A program made the position numbers and the translations under genes. This document shows, one piece after another, positions 22,342-31,570 of a stretch of 64,000 nt of DNA; within the stretch, counting starts at the first letter, position 1; each line of letters begins with the position of its first letter. The notes below the pieces were generated by a model. It saw only the letters and a list, made by a program, of their open reading frames with translations. It did no database searches and was not told where the DNA came from. Origin of the DNA: Pseudomonas sp. CCI4.2 (GTDB lineage: Bacteria > Pseudomonadota > Gammaproteobacteria > Pseudomonadales > Pseudomonadaceae); contig NZ_CP133781.1 in NCBI RefSeq assembly GCF_034350045.1, positions 1,394,001 through 1,458,000 of the forward strand, given 5' to 3'.

Positions 22342-22404
22342 GCACATCCTAGCGCACGCTTTTTCGGTTTTTCCGATAGCCAATAAAGAAGTCTAAACGG
22401 TGAA

Positions 22405-22433
22405 TTGTAACGGCCATTTGCACCGTCTACACT
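22405..22433 (+). promoter_or_regulatory. candidate sigma70 promoter of the copper-efflux operon
   Basis: TTGTAA (22405-22410) and TACACT (22428-22433) are 17 bases apart. ACGGTG and CACCGT form an inverted repeat around the spacer, a possible regulator site. The expected transcription start would be at or next to the ATG at 22441, implying a leaderless transcript unless another promoter is used. Confidence 0.5.
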
Positions 22434-22440
22434 CCAGCCC

Positions 22441-22782
22441 ATGAAACGCTATCTACGGTTTTGCCTGATTTTCCTGATTAGTTTGGCGCTTCCCCTCAGC
22501 GGGATGGCGGGTGTTCAGGCATCGACTGAACCATGCCCGATGAAATCCATGGGCATGGCGATGATCGATGGTATGGGGCAGGATTGCTGCCAAGACATGA
22601 AAAGTCCCACCGATTCTGGCAAACCCTGCAAGCCAGGCCAGGAATGCAAAACCGGCGGCATGCTGCAAGTATCAATCATCAAGCCTCCTCTCACCTTGTC
22701 CAGCCCTCTCGTTGTGTCCTTCCCCAGCCATATCCTGCTAGTACAAACCCCTTCAGGGGTATGGCGACCGCCCCGTACTTGA
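22441..22782 (+). CDS. small exported Cys/Met-rich protein preceding cusCBA
   Basis: A 113-residue protein with a signal peptide (MKRYLRFCLIFLISLALPLS then GMAGVQA). The mature N-terminal half is rich in Met and Cys (CPMKSMGMAMIDGMGQDCC, CKPGQECKTGGM), a pattern of periplasmic Cu(I)/Ag(I) binding. Such small proteins often lie just before cus/czc efflux genes in pseudomonads; I cannot assign a named family with certainty (DUF2946/CzcI-like is possible). No ribosome site precedes the ATG. It lies 99 bases before cusC in the same direction. Confidence 0.75.
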   Translation: MKRYLRFCLIFLISLALPLSGMAGVQASTEPCPMKSMGMAMIDGMGQDCCQDMKSPTDSGKPCKPGQECKTGGMLQVSIIKPPLTLSSPLVVSFPSHILLVQTPSGVWRPPRT

Positions 22783-22881
22783 TTCCTGTACCTCATTGAG
22801 CCTCATTCCGCGTAAGCGGGATGGCATATCTGCGCGCATGTTTTATGAAGCGCGCGGTGGATCATCACAGGAATCGTGAAC

Positions 22882-24138
22882 ATGAACTCCAAGTGCTATT
22901 GCACAGGTTGGTCCCTCGTGGCCGGCCTGGCGGCAAGCATACTGGCATTGCCGAGCCTCGCGGGCGCATTGACACTCGATGAAGCCTTGCGGTTGGCCGA
23001 AAACAACGCTCCGTCACTGACCGCCCAAGCCGCCAAATTCCACGCCGCCAGCAGTGCTGCTATTCCAGCCGGCGAACTGCCCGATCCGAAGTTAAAACTC
23101 GGCTTGCAGAACTATCCCATTGGCGGCCCCAATCGCTGGAGTATTGACCAGGACTTCATGACCATGCAGATGGTTGGGGTCATGCAGGAAGTACCCAACC
23201 GCGACAAACGCCGAGCGCGCATTGACGTTGCCGACGCGGCTGTTGACCGAGCGGCGGCCGAAGGTCGTGTCGAGCGCCTGAACGTCCGTCAGGCCACGGC
23301 ACTGGCTTGGATCAGCAGCTATTCCATCGAACGTAAAGAGGTCCTGTTCCAGGACTTTTACCAAGAAAATCGTTTGTTGACCGAAACCATTCGGGCACAG
23401 ATCGCCGGTGGTCGTGCCCAACCTGCCGATGCAGTGACACCCAAGCAGGAGGCGGCTCAATTAGCGGATCAACAGGACGACCTAGTCCGCCTGCGTGCTC
23501 AAGCCCGGGCTGCGCTCAAGCGCTGGATTGGGCAGGCGGCCAACGACGAACCCACTGGTGGTTTGCCGCAATGGCCCGTCGAGACTTCAGGTTACACCCG
23601 CAAACTGCAACATCACCCCGCGCTGACCGCTTTTGTGCCGATGACTCGCGAGGCGCAAGCCAAGGTGCGTGAAGCCGAAGCGGAAAAGCAGTCCGACTGG
23701 AGTTGGGAACTCGATTACCAACACCGTGACCGTCGGTTCGGTGACATGGTCAGCGTGCAGTTCAGTTTCGATCTGCCACTGTTTCCCGACACCCGTCAAA
23801 ATCCCAAGATCGCTGCCAAGCACGCTGAACTGAACCAATTGGAGGCTGAGCGTGAAGTCATGGTGCGAGAGAAAACCCAGCAACTGGAGGAGGATTTGGC
23901 CGAATACGAACGCCTGAATCGTGCCGTGCGCCGCAGTCAGGAAAGCCTGGTACCCCTAGCCAAAGAAAAGGTCGGACTGACCATGGCCAGTTACCGGGCA
24001 GGGAAAGGCGACCTAAAGGCTGTCGTCGCAGCTCGACGTGAGCTCATCGAGGCCCGATTCAAACAGGTCGACATCGAAGAACAGCGAGCCCTGACCAATG
24101 CGCGCTTGTATTTCAATTACGGTGAAACCAGCCTATGA
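22882..24138 (+). CDS. cusC: outer-membrane factor of the Cu/Ag efflux system (CusC/CzcC-like TolC family)
   Basis: The outer-membrane channel of an RND tripartite pump. The 418-residue protein has a signal peptide and then the OEP repeat start LTLDEALRLAENNAPSLTAQ. Long coiled-coil segments with ARRELIEARFKQVDIEEQRA near the C terminus form the periplasmic tunnel. It lacks a lipobox. ATG at 22882 is preferred because the AGGA site lies 9 bases upstream; a GTG two codons earlier is too close. Its stop overlaps the cusB start (ATGA), so the pump genes are translationally coupled. Confidence 0.9.
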   Translation: MNSKCYCTGWSLVAGLAASILALPSLAGALTLDEALRLAENNAPSLTAQAAKFHAASSAAIPAGELPDPKLKLGLQNYPIGGPNRWSIDQDFMTMQMVGVMQEVPNRDKRRARIDVADAAVDRAAAEGRVERLNVRQATALAWISSYSIERKEVLFQDFYQENRLLTETIRAQIAGGRAQPADAVTPKQEAAQLADQQDDLVRLRAQARAALKRWIGQAANDEPTGGLPQWPVETSGYTRKLQHHPALTAFVPMTREAQAKVREAEAEKQSDWSWELDYQHRDRRFGDMVSVQFSFDLPLFPDTRQNPKIAAKHAELNQLEAEREVMVREKTQQLEEDLAEYERLNRAVRRSQESLVPLAKEKVGLTMASYRAGKGDLKAVVAARRELIEARFKQVDIEEQRALTNARLYFNYGETSL

Positions 24139-25613
24139 ACACTCGAATATGGAAAACGGCTGTGTTGACTGGCTTGTCGGTTGCCCTAGGCGTTGCAGCC
24201 GGCTACTGGTTCGCTCAGCAGCGTATGAGCGCAATGCCTGACGCGCTCGCCGAGCAGAGTCCCAAGACACAAGACCAACGCAAGGTGCTGTATTGGTACG
24301 ACCCGATGAAGCCGCAGCAGAAATTCGATAAGCCGGGCAAATCGCCCTTCATGGACATGCAACTGGTGCCGCAATACGTTGATGCTGCAACGAACGGCGC
24401 AGCCATCAGCATCGATCCAAGCCTGACCCAGAATCTCGGCATGCGCCTGGCGACAGTCACCCGTGGAGTCCTCACTTCCAGCCTGGACGTGGTCGGCGTG
24501 CTGGCGTTCAACGAACGGAATGTCGCCGTGGTTCAGGCGCGTACTTCGGGTTTTGTTGAGCGGGTCTATGCCCGTGCTCCCGGCGATGTGCTCAAAGCTA
24601 ATGCGCCATTGGCGGATATCCTGGTACCGGAATGGGCTGCAGCCCAGGAAGAATTCCTCGCATTGAAGCGCAATGGCGATGCTGACTTGCTGGCGGCTGC
24701 ACGCCAAAGGTTGCACCTCACCGGGATGCCGACAGCGCTGATTACCCAGGTAGAGCGCAGCGGTAAGGTCCAGCCGAACCTGACGCTCACCAGTCCCATT
24801 AGCGGTGTGCTGCAAGAGTTGGATGTACGTATGGGTATGACCGTGATGGCCGGCGAGACTTTGGCTCGAGTTAATGGATTGAGTAGCGTCTGGCTAGCCG
24901 TGGCCGTTCCAGAGTCGGAGACGGAATCGATCGTCCTCGGTCAAACGGTCGAAGCACGCCTGCCAGCCTTCCCAGGGACTGTGCTCAGAGGCGTGGTCAG
25001 CACGATTCTTCCCGAAACCAATCCGGACAGCCGCACCGTTCGCGTGCGGGTCGAACTGGCCAACCCTAATGGACGACTCAGGCCGGGTATGACGGCGCAG
25101 GTACGCCTGAATCGCTCGACTGAGCAAAGCGTGTTGTGGGTGCCGAGCGAGGCGCTCATCCGCACCGGTCGACGCACGCTGGTGATGCTCGCCGAAGACG
25201 CGGGTCGCTATCGACCCCTAGAGGTGCAACTCGGGCAGGAAAACGAAGGCAAGACGGTGGTGTTGAAAGGCCTGGAGGAAGGCCAGCAGGTGGTCTCATC
25301 AGGTCAGTTCCTGCTCGACTCCGAGGCTAGCCTCAAGGGCATCGTCGCAAGCACGCTGGAAATGCCAGCACCTACAGCCGCTGCCCTTCATGAGTCGCAG
25401 GGGCAAGTCCTACAGATCAATAGCAAAGACGTTACGCTCGCCCATGGTCCCTTCAAGACGCTGGGTATGCCGGGCATGACCATGACCTTCCCACTGGCGG
25501 ACCCTGCGCTCATGCAAGGGCTCAAATTGGGAGACAAGGTTCGGATCGCAGTGAGCCAAACCGATGATGGTTTGCGCGTTGAGCGTCTGGAAAAACTAGG
25601 GGGCCAGCCATGA
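24135..25613 (+). CDS. cusB: periplasmic adaptor CusB with fused CusF-like domain
   Basis: Membrane-fusion protein linking CusA to CusC. The 492-residue protein has an N-terminal signal anchor and then a heavy-metal-binding domain at residues 51-81 (YWYDPMKP...[10 protein letters not shown]). The barrel-sandwich and beta-barrel of the family follow. From about residue 420 a CusF-like OB-fold domain is fused ([20 protein letters not shown]). In E. coli CusF is a separate chaperone with a Trp capping the metal; here that position is Met (GMPGMTM). This gives the adaptor its own copper-handling domain. It overlaps cusA by 4 bases. Confidence 0.93.
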   Translation: MNTRIWKTAVLTGLSVALGVAAGYWFAQQRMSAMPDALAEQSPKTQDQRKVLYWYDPMKPQQKFDKPGKSPFMDMQLVPQYVDAATNGAAISIDPSLTQNLGMRLATVTRGVLTSSLDVVGVLAFNERNVAVVQARTSGFVERVYARAPGDVLKANAPLADILVPEWAAAQEEFLALKRNGDADLLAAARQRLHLTGMPTALITQVERSGKVQPNLTLTSPISGVLQELDVRMGMTVMAGETLARVNGLSSVWLAVAVPESETESIVLGQTVEARLPAFPGTVLRGVVSTILPETNPDSRTVRVRVELANPNGRLRPGMTAQVRLNRSTEQSVLWVPSEALIRTGRRTLVMLAEDAGRYRPLEVQLGQENEGKTVVLKGLEEGQQVVSSGQFLLDSEASLKGIVASTLEMPAPTAAALHESQGQVLQINSKDVTLAHGPFKTLGMPGMTMTFPLADPALMQGLKLGDKVRIAVSQTDDGLRVERLEKLGGQP

Positions 25614-28600
25614 TCGCTGCCCTTATCCGCTGGTCTGTGGCCAACCGCTTCCTGGTCCTGCTGGCCACGCTGTTCGTCACTGCCTGGGGCGTCTGGTCGG
25701 TTCAGAGCACCCCCATCGATGCACTGCCGGACCTCTCCGATGTTCAGGTAATCATCCGCACCCCCTACGCGGGGCAAGCGCCGCAAATTGTCGAGAACCA
25801 GGTGACCTATCCGCTGGCGACCACCATGCTCTCGGTACCGGGAGCGAAAACCGTACGCGGTTACTCCTTCTTCGGCGACAGCTTCGTTTACGTGCTGTTC
25901 GAAGACGGTACCGATTTGTATTGGGCTCGCTCACGCGTACTGGAGTATCTGAGCCAGGTACAAAGCCGCTTGCCGGCTACGGCCAAACCGGCCTTGGGAC
26001 CAGATGCCACCGGGGTGGGCTGGATCTATCAATACGCGCTAGTGGATCGCACCGGTGGCCATGATCTGGCGCAGCTGCGCGCACTTCAGGACTGGTTTCT
26101 CAAGTTCGAGCTCAAGACCCTGCCGAACGTGGCAGAAGTAGCCACCGTCGGCGGCATGGTCAAGCAATACCAGGTGCAGCTCGATCCGCTCAAGCTGGCC
26201 AGCCTGGGCATCACGCAGTCTGAGGTGACCGAGGCGATTGGCAAGGCCAATCAGGAAACCGGCGGTGCTGTGCTGGAACTGGCGGAGACCGAGTTCATCG
26301 TGCGCGCTTCCGGTTACCTGAAGACACTGAATGACTTTCGGGCTATCCCGCTAAAACTCGGGGCTGGTGGCGTGCCAGTGACTCTTGGCGATGTGGCCAC
26401 AATTCAACTGGGGCCAGAGATGCGTCGTGGTATTAGCGAACTCGACGGCGAAGGTGAAACGGTTGGTGGCGTGGTGATTCTGCGCAGCGGCAAGAATGCT
26501 CGAGAAACCATTGCGGCGGTCAAGACCAAACTCGACGAGCTCAAAGGCAGTCTGCCGGCCGGGGTAGAAATCGTCACCACCTACGACCGCAGCAAGCTGA
26601 TCGACCGTGCCGTGGAAAACCTCAGCCACAAACTGATCGAGGAGTTCATTGTCGTCGCGTTGGTCTGCGGGATATTTCTGTGGCATCTGCGCTCATCGCT
26701 GGTAGCCATTATCTCGCTGCCAGTTGGGGTGCTGATTGCCTTCATCGTCATGCGTCACCAAGGGATTAACGCCAACATCATGTCTTTGGGAGGGATTGCC
26801 ATTGCCATTGGTGCCATGGTCGACGCCGCCGTGGTGATGATCGAAAACGCCCACAAGAAGATCGAGGCCTGGCATGCGGCCCATCCCGACGAGGAACTTA
26901 AGGGCGAACATCGCTGGCATGTGATTACCGAAGCCGCGGTTGAGGTAGGGCCGGCGCTGTTCTTCTGTCTGTTGATCATCACCCTGTCGTTCATTCCGGT
27001 GTTCACCCTGGAGGCGCAGGAGGGCCGCCTGTTTGGCCCCCTCGCTTTCACCAAGACCTACGCCATGGCGGCGGCGGCCGGACTGTCGGTGACTCTGGTG
27101 CCGGTGTTGATGGGCTACTGGATTCGTGGACGAATTCCCACTGAGCAACAGAACCCACTGAACCGTTGGTTGATCAGGATCTATCAGCCGGCCCTGGACG
27201 CGGTGCTGCGTCGGCCCAAAATCACCTTGTTGGTTGCACTACTGGTCTTTCTCAGTACGCTTTGGCCGATCTCTCACTTGGGTGGCGAGTTTCTCCCTGC
27301 GCTGGACGAGGGTGATCTGCTCTACATGCCTTCCGCCCTGCCGGGGTTGTCGGCGCAGAAGGCGGCGCAACTGCTGCAACAGACCGACCGCCTGATCAAA
27401 ACGGTGCCCGAAGTCGAACACGTTTTCGGTAAGGCGGGTCGCGCCGAAACCGCCACCGATCCGGCACCGCTGGAGATGTTCGAGACCACCATCCAGTTCA
27501 AGCCGCGTGATCAGTGGCGCCCAGGGATGACCCAGGAAAAGCTCGTGGAGGAGCTTGACCGAGTGGTGCGCGTCCCAGGGTTGACCAACATCTGGATACC
27601 ACCGATTCGTAACCGCATCGACATGCTGGCTACCGGTATCAAAAGCCCGATTGGTGTGAAGGTTGCCGGTACCAACCTGACGGAGATCGATGCCGTCACC
27701 CAAGCCGTCGAACGTGTGGCCAAGGACGTGCCAGGTGTCAGTTCAGCGTTGGCCGAACGACTGACCGGTGGCCGTTATATTGACGTAGATATCGATCGTA
27801 ACGCTGCGGCCCGCTATGGACTGAATATCGCCGATGTGCAGTCGATCGTGGCCGGCGCAATCGGCGGTGAAAACGTCGGGGAGACGATTGAAGGACTGGC
27901 TCGTTTCCCAATCAACGTACGTTACCCTCGAGAGTGGCGTGACTCGCTCGGGGCTCTGGAGCAGTTGCCGATTTACACCCCTCTGGGTAGCCAGATCACC
28001 CTGGGTACCGTGGCGAAGATCAAGGTCAGCGATGGTCCGCCCATGCTCAAGAGTGAGAACGCTCGACCTTCAGGCTGGGTGTATATCGACGTGCGTGGAC
28101 GGGATATTGCCTCGGTAGTCGCCGATCTACGCCGGGTAGTCAGTGAGCAAGTGAAGTTGCAACCTGGGATGAGCCTGAGTTACTCAGGACAGTTCGAGTT
28201 TCTCGAAAGGGCTAACGCACGACTCAAACGGGTGGTACCTGCCACGCTGTTGATCATCTTCGTGCTGCTCTACCTGACGTTCGCTCGCTTTGATGAAGCG
28301 TTGCTGATCATGGCCACTCTGCCATTCGCACTGACTGGAGGGGCCTGGTTTCTCTATCTATTGGGATTCAACCTGTCGGTCGCCACGGGTGTCGGCTTTA
28401 TCGCCTTGGCCGGTGTTTCTGCCGAATTTGGCGTGATCATGCTGCTCTACCTGAAGAACGCCTGGGCTGAACGTGAAGACCTTGGCGACAGCACTGAGCG
28501 CGGGCTGGTGGCTGCGATTCGTGAAGGCGCTGTGCAGCGCGTTCGGCCCAAAGCCATGACCGTGGTCGTTATCATTGCAGGCCTTTTACCTATCTTGTTG

Positions 28601-28762
28601 GGCAGCGGTACCGGTAGCGAAGTAATGAGCCGCATTGCAGCGCCCATGGTAGGCGGCATGGTCACGGCACCTTTACTTTCTCTGTTTGTCATCCCGGCCG
28701 CCTATCGCCTGATGCGCCGTCGGCGCCTCTTAGCTGAACCTGACAAGGAAGTTAATGCGTAA
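25610..28762 (+). CDS. cusA: Cu(I)/Ag(I) efflux RND pump CusA
   Basis: Proton-driven inner-membrane exporter, HME-RND family, 1050 residues with 12 predicted helices and two large periplasmic loops. Methionines at residues 573 (LLYMPS), 623 (APLEMFETT) and 672 ([10 protein letters not shown]) fall at exactly the positions of the three E. coli CusA substrate methionines, and Asp405 in [17 protein letters not shown] is the proton-relay aspartate. This supports monovalent Cu/Ag rather than the divalent Zn/Co/Cd of CzcA. Last gene of the operon; no clear terminator follows. Confidence 0.96.
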   Translation: MIAALIRWSVANRFLVLLATLFVTAWGVWSVQSTPIDALPDLSDVQVIIRTPYAGQAPQIVENQVTYPLATTMLSVPGAKTVRGYSFFGDSFVYVLFEDGTDLYWARSRVLEYLSQVQSRLPATAKPALGPDATGVGWIYQYALVDRTGGHDLAQLRALQDWFLKFELKTLPNVAEVATVGGMVKQYQVQLDPLKLASLGITQSEVTEAIGKANQETGGAVLELAETEFIVRASGYLKTLNDFRAIPLKLGAGGVPVTLGDVATIQLGPEMRRGISELDGEGETVGGVVILRSGKNARETIAAVKTKLDELKGSLPAGVEIVTTYDRSKLIDRAVENLSHKLIEEFIVVALVCGIFLWHLRSSLVAIISLPVGVLIAFIVMRHQGINANIMSLGGIAIAIGAMVDAAVVMIENAHKKIEAWHAAHPDEELKGEHRWHVITEAAVEVGPALFFCLLIITLSFIPVFTLEAQEGRLFGPLAFTKTYAMAAAAGLSVTLVPVLMGYWIRGRIPTEQQNPLNRWLIRIYQPALDAVLRRPKITLLVALLVFLSTLWPISHLGGEFLPALDEGDLLYMPSALPGLSAQKAAQLLQQTDRLIKTVPEVEHVFGKAGRAETATDPAPLEMFETTIQFKPRDQWRPGMTQEKLVEELDRVVRVPGLTNIWIPPIRNRIDMLATGIKSPIGVKVAGTNLTEIDAVTQAVERVAKDVPGVSSALAERLTGGRYIDVDIDRNAAARYGLNIADVQSIVAGAIGGENVGETIEGLARFPINVRYPREWRDSLGALEQLPIYTPLGSQITLGTVAKIKVSDGPPMLKSENARPSGWVYIDVRGRDIASVVADLRRVVSEQVKLQPGMSLSYSGQFEFLERANARLKRVVPATLLIIFVLLYLTFARFDEALLIMATLPFALTGGAWFLYLLGFNLSVATGVGFIALAGVSAEFGVIMLLYLKNAWAEREDLGDSTERGLVAAIREGAVQRVRPKAMTVVVIIAGLLPILLGSGTGSEVMSRIAAPMVGGMVTAPLLSLFVIPAAYRLMRRRRLLAEPDKEVNA

Positions 28763-29297
28763 ATAGAAAATGTAGAAAACGAGGTCGCATTTGCTGCCTA
28801 GTTTTTTAAAGCATCAATTGCTTTTGGAGATCTGGAAACTCAGCCATATCTGTCTCCCTACCTGGCGCTAGGGTTTGAGCGCCAGCTGCCTAGCTGCCTA
28901 GCTGCCGGCACCGTCCCTGCCGCGCCTCCTTGAAAATCCACCTAAAAGGGACTAGATATAAAAACGCTACCCTTTGAGACTACGAATATGAAATCCACAT
29001 TAGCCGCAGAGCTTCGCCAAATCGCCAAATCGCTCCACGACTTATTTCGCTCCGCTGATCTGAGCCATAAAAGAGATCCGATCTGAGATGCGTAAAACCT
29101 ACAAGACAGAGTCAAAGAAAAATTAAGCGATTCTTCGACTAACTCTTAGGTAGGCTTCAACAGCAATACCACCAGTCGCTTGATACCAAAAGTACAGCGG
29201 TACAGCTCAACGGCCAACTCACTAATATCGGCCTTTACGTAGCCATGGCTCACTCTGAGACATATCAGCGATATAGTTCAGCCAGGCTCGTCCGGTG
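28763..29297. other. 535-base gap between cusA and the hydroxylase gene
   Basis: No intact gene. An 8-base unit (TGCCTAGC) is repeated near 28884-28906. A short frame at 28988-29149 looks like a decayed small gene and is listed separately. At about 29151-29310 a further open frame reads QLNGQLTNIGLYVAMAHSE without a start. Lower G+C than the flanks suggests a scar left by past deletions. Confidence 0.5.
28988..29149 (+). pseudogene. possible remnant of a small DUF883/ElaB-like protein
   Basis: From ATG at 28988, 32 residues (MKSTLAAELRQIAKSLHDLF...) end at TGA 29084-29086. In the same frame, after a second stop, NLQDRVKEKLSDSSTNS follows. The pattern of an amphipathic helix then L-x-x-R-V-x-E-x-L resembles the start of DUF883 (ElaB/YqjD) proteins, with the membrane anchor lost. 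No clear ribosome site. The resemblance is weak and could be chance. Confidence 0.22.
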
Positions 29298-29840
29298 CTA
29301 CGCCATGTAATCTTCCTCGACAGTGTCAGTAACTTCAGTTCGTACGTAGGTACGCATGACGTGGTCCCAAAGTGGAGAGGTCACGCCGAAATTCTTCTCT
29401 ATTCCCTTGCGATGATGCAAGTTGTGATTCGCAACCAGCCCAGGAATGAAACGGTAGGCCCAGTGTTGAGGACGGTGCAGCACATAGTGCAACGAGATAT
29501 AGCAGAAGTAGCCGATCAGCAACCCGGCAAAAACGGAGGTTAAGCCGGTGAGCCAAGCGAGCAATAACAAAACGGCATTCACCGAGTTGGTCTTCCAGCC
29601 GGAAATACCGATGTAAGCGAGCACGTCAATATGGTGGGTCCAATGCTCCCGGCGATACAACGAGTGAAACAAGAAACGGTGCGCCGAATACTCGACCAGC
29701 GACCATGCTAATAGCCCGGCCAGCGCCTGTCCGGGATGAAAAGGTGCAATGCAGAAAATGAGGAAGACGAACAGCGGAACGGTAAAGAAGTCGAGATAAT
29801 AGGCAAACGAGGACATCAGCCATTTGTTGGATGTAGCCAT
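29298..29840 (-). CDS. fatty-acid hydroxylase / sterol desaturase superfamily membrane protein
   Basis: A 180-residue membrane protein with the histidine clusters of the diiron hydroxylase superfamily: HRFLFH (about 54-59), HWTHH (66-70), HYVLHRPQH (118-126) and NHNLHH (138-143). Hydrophobic segments between them place the histidines on the cytosolic side. Members hydroxylate or desaturate lipids, sterols or carotenoids; the substrate here is unknown. The ATG at 29840 follows AAGGAAAAG, and a promoter-like pair lies just upstream. Single gene, with no partner reductase next to it. Confidence 0.88.
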   Translation of the reverse strand: MATSNKWLMSSFAYYLDFFTVPLFVFLIFCIAPFHPGQALAGLLAWSLVEYSAHRFLFHSLYRREHWTHHIDVLAYIGISGWKTNSVNAVLLLLAWLTGLTSVFAGLLIGYFCYISLHYVLHRPQHWAYRFIPGLVANHNLHHRKGIEKNFGVTSPLWDHVMRTYVRTEVTDTVEEDYMA

Positions 29841-29854
29841 GAGTGTCTTTTCCT

Positions 29855-29883
29855 TATATACAAAATTAACAGAGTTATTTCAA
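29855..29883 (-). promoter_or_regulatory. candidate promoter of the hydroxylase gene
   Basis: On the minus strand TTGAAA and TATATA are 17 bases apart, a near-consensus sigma70 promoter. The -10 lies only about 14 bases from the ATG, so the leader would be very short. Confidence 0.45.
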
Positions 29884-30238
29884 AAATGATTCAGAAACCG
29901 AGATGTGTGTGATTCCTGAGCACTTTGTTGCTCTTACACATATTCAACAGCGGCAACGAAGTTCGTTACTCCAGTACCTGGCGTTTAGGCGTCTTGACAT
30001 AACACCCCTGTGAACCCTCTATTCAACGACGGCTTCAAAGTTATTACCTTTCTGTAGCGACAGTTGTGAAGCCATTTCCATCACGTGTTGCAAGTATTAA
30101 TTACCGATGAGATCGTTAGCTGAGGTCTGTTCCTGATGAAAACAGGCCATTAGAATAAACTTGAAATAAGAAAGGTCATTCTTTTCATGTGATGCTCCTT
30201 AAATTTGGAGTAATGATACTTTTTTAGATGCGGTAGGA
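29884..30238. other. A/T-rich gap, no gene recognised
   Basis: About 355 bases between the hydroxylase promoter and the end of the DUF2931 gene. It holds CTCC-TTAAATTT-GGAG near 30192-30210, a weak hairpin that could end the minus-strand lipase operon. No coding pattern, tRNA or known motif was found. Confidence 0.4.
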
Positions 30239-30901
30239 TCACCAACTGCCGTAAGGAATGCCGAAGCGTTCGATGTATTGTTTCGAATCTTCGGTTTGTT
30301 GAAAGTAATGCCCGTTTGATTTACCCAGATACGGGCCTAAAGGCTCGACTTCGACTTGAGCGCGGTTGAAGGCGACTCGGTGTAAACACTCGTCCCACAC
30401 CCACACTTGAACAATACCGCCGGGGGCAAGTCCCAAGGTCATGCTGGGGTGCCAAGAAGCGGGGCGATCAGGGTATTTGGCGCAGCGTCGAGCGATGGAG
30501 TGGCGCATCAGTTGTCGGGCTTCTTCCGGGATCTCTATCCAGCCTTGGTAGGTTTGAGGCTCGACCGAGGACTGCCAGCGCACGAAGACCCGTTTCGGGA
30601 GATCGGCGCCGGTGACAAAACTTCCGTTTCCGCCGGTATCCGCCCATCCATGGGCATATTCGATGCCGTCGTTCCGAAAAGCTCCGGTGCCGATAGCGCC
30701 GCCGCCTCTGCGTGGAAAGAATCGGTTATTGATATCCACCACCGCGCTCATCTCGACCCAACCCGTCATATACCTTGGTGCAGAAAACCGTAAATCCCAC
30801 CATGGGTGATGGGGGTCATTTACGCCAGACAATGGGTCTGCGGCTTGGCATCCTGCGATCAGAGCTAGACCCAGTAATGCGACGAGTTTTCTGATAATCA
30901 T
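30239..30901 (-). CDS. DUF2931 lipoprotein, second tandem copy; probable effector-immunity protein
   Basis: A 220-residue lipoprotein with signal peptide and lipobox (LALIAGCQAADP, Cys19). DUF2931 features include DPHHPWWDLRFSAPRYMTGW and VEPQTYQGWIEIPEEARQL. It is nearly identical to the copy just upstream (30908-31570), in an exact 669-base repeat register, and differs mainly at residues 75-95. Tle1-type T6SS lipases are commonly followed by lipoproteins that neutralise them in the periplasm; that role is inferred from position after the DUF2235 gene. Confidence 0.85.
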   Translation of the reverse strand: MIIRKLVALLGLALIAGCQAADPLSGVNDPHHPWWDLRFSAPRYMTGWVEMSAVVDINNRFFPRRGGGAIGTGAFRNDGIEYAHGWADTGGNGSFVTGADLPKRVFVRWQSSVEPQTYQGWIEIPEEARQLMRHSIARRCAKYPDRPASWHPSMTLGLAPGGIVQVWVWDECLHRVAFNRAQVEVEPLGPYLGKSNGHYFQQTEDSKQYIERFGIPYGSW

Positions 30902-30907
30902 CCGGGA

Positions 30908-31570
30908 TCACCAACTGCCGTAAGGAATGCCGAAGCGTTCGACGTATTGCTTCGAATCTTTGGTTTGTTGAAAGTAATGCCCGTTTGATTTACCCAGATA
31001 CGGGCCTAAAGGCTCGACTTCGACTTGAGCGCGGTTAAAGGCGACTCGGTGTAAACACTCGTCCCACACCCACACTTGAACAATACCGCCGGGGGCAAGT
31101 CCCAAGGTCATGCTGGGGTGCCAGGAAGCGGGGCGATCAGGGTATTTGGCGCAGCGTCGAGCGATGGAGTGGCGCATCAGTTGTCGGGCTTCTTCCGGGA
31201 TTTCTATCCAGCCTTGGTAGGTTTGGGGCTCAACCGAGGATTGCCAGCGCACGAAGACCCGTTTCGGGAGATCGGCGCCGGTGACAAAACTTCCGTTTCC
31301 GCCGGTATCCGACCATCCTCTAGCATCTTCGATATCGTCGTTCTGGAAAACTTCAATACCAATTCCGCCGCCACCTCGGCGTGGGAAGAATCGGTTATTG
31401 ATATCCACCACCGCGCTCATCTCGACCCAACCCGTCATATAGTACGGTGCAGAAAACCGTAAATCCCACCAAGGGTGATGGGGGTCATTTACGCCAGACA
31501 ATGGGTCTGCTGCTTGACATCCTGCGATCAGAACTAGCCCCAATAATGCCCACAACTTCTTGATCTTCAT
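30908..31570 (-). CDS. DUF2931 lipoprotein, first tandem copy; probable effector-immunity protein
   Basis: A 220-residue lipoprotein (MKIKKLWALLGLVLIAGCQA, lipobox Cys19). Its ATG overlaps the stop of the DUF2235 lipase gene (ATGA), so effector and lipoprotein are translationally coupled, the usual layout of effector-immunity pairs. The local segment IEVFQNDDIEDARGWS differs from the second copy, whereas the rest is almost the same. An AAGGTG ribosome site lies just before the start. Function is by context. Confidence 0.87.
   Translation of the reverse strand: MKIKKLWALLGLVLIAGCQAADPLSGVNDPHHPWWDLRFSAPYYMTGWVEMSAVVDINNRFFPRRGGGGIGIEVFQNDDIEDARGWSDTGGNGSFVTGADLPKRVFVRWQSSVEPQTYQGWIEIPEEARQLMRHSIARRCAKYPDRPASWHPSMTLGLAPGGIVQVWVWDECLHRVAFNRAQVEVEPLGPYLGKSNGHYFQQTKDSKQYVERFGIPYGSW

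Noticed and set aside
28884..28906. Short tandem repeat considered as CRISPR
   Set aside because: The unit is only 8 bases with fewer than three full copies and no spacers; no cas genes occur in the window.
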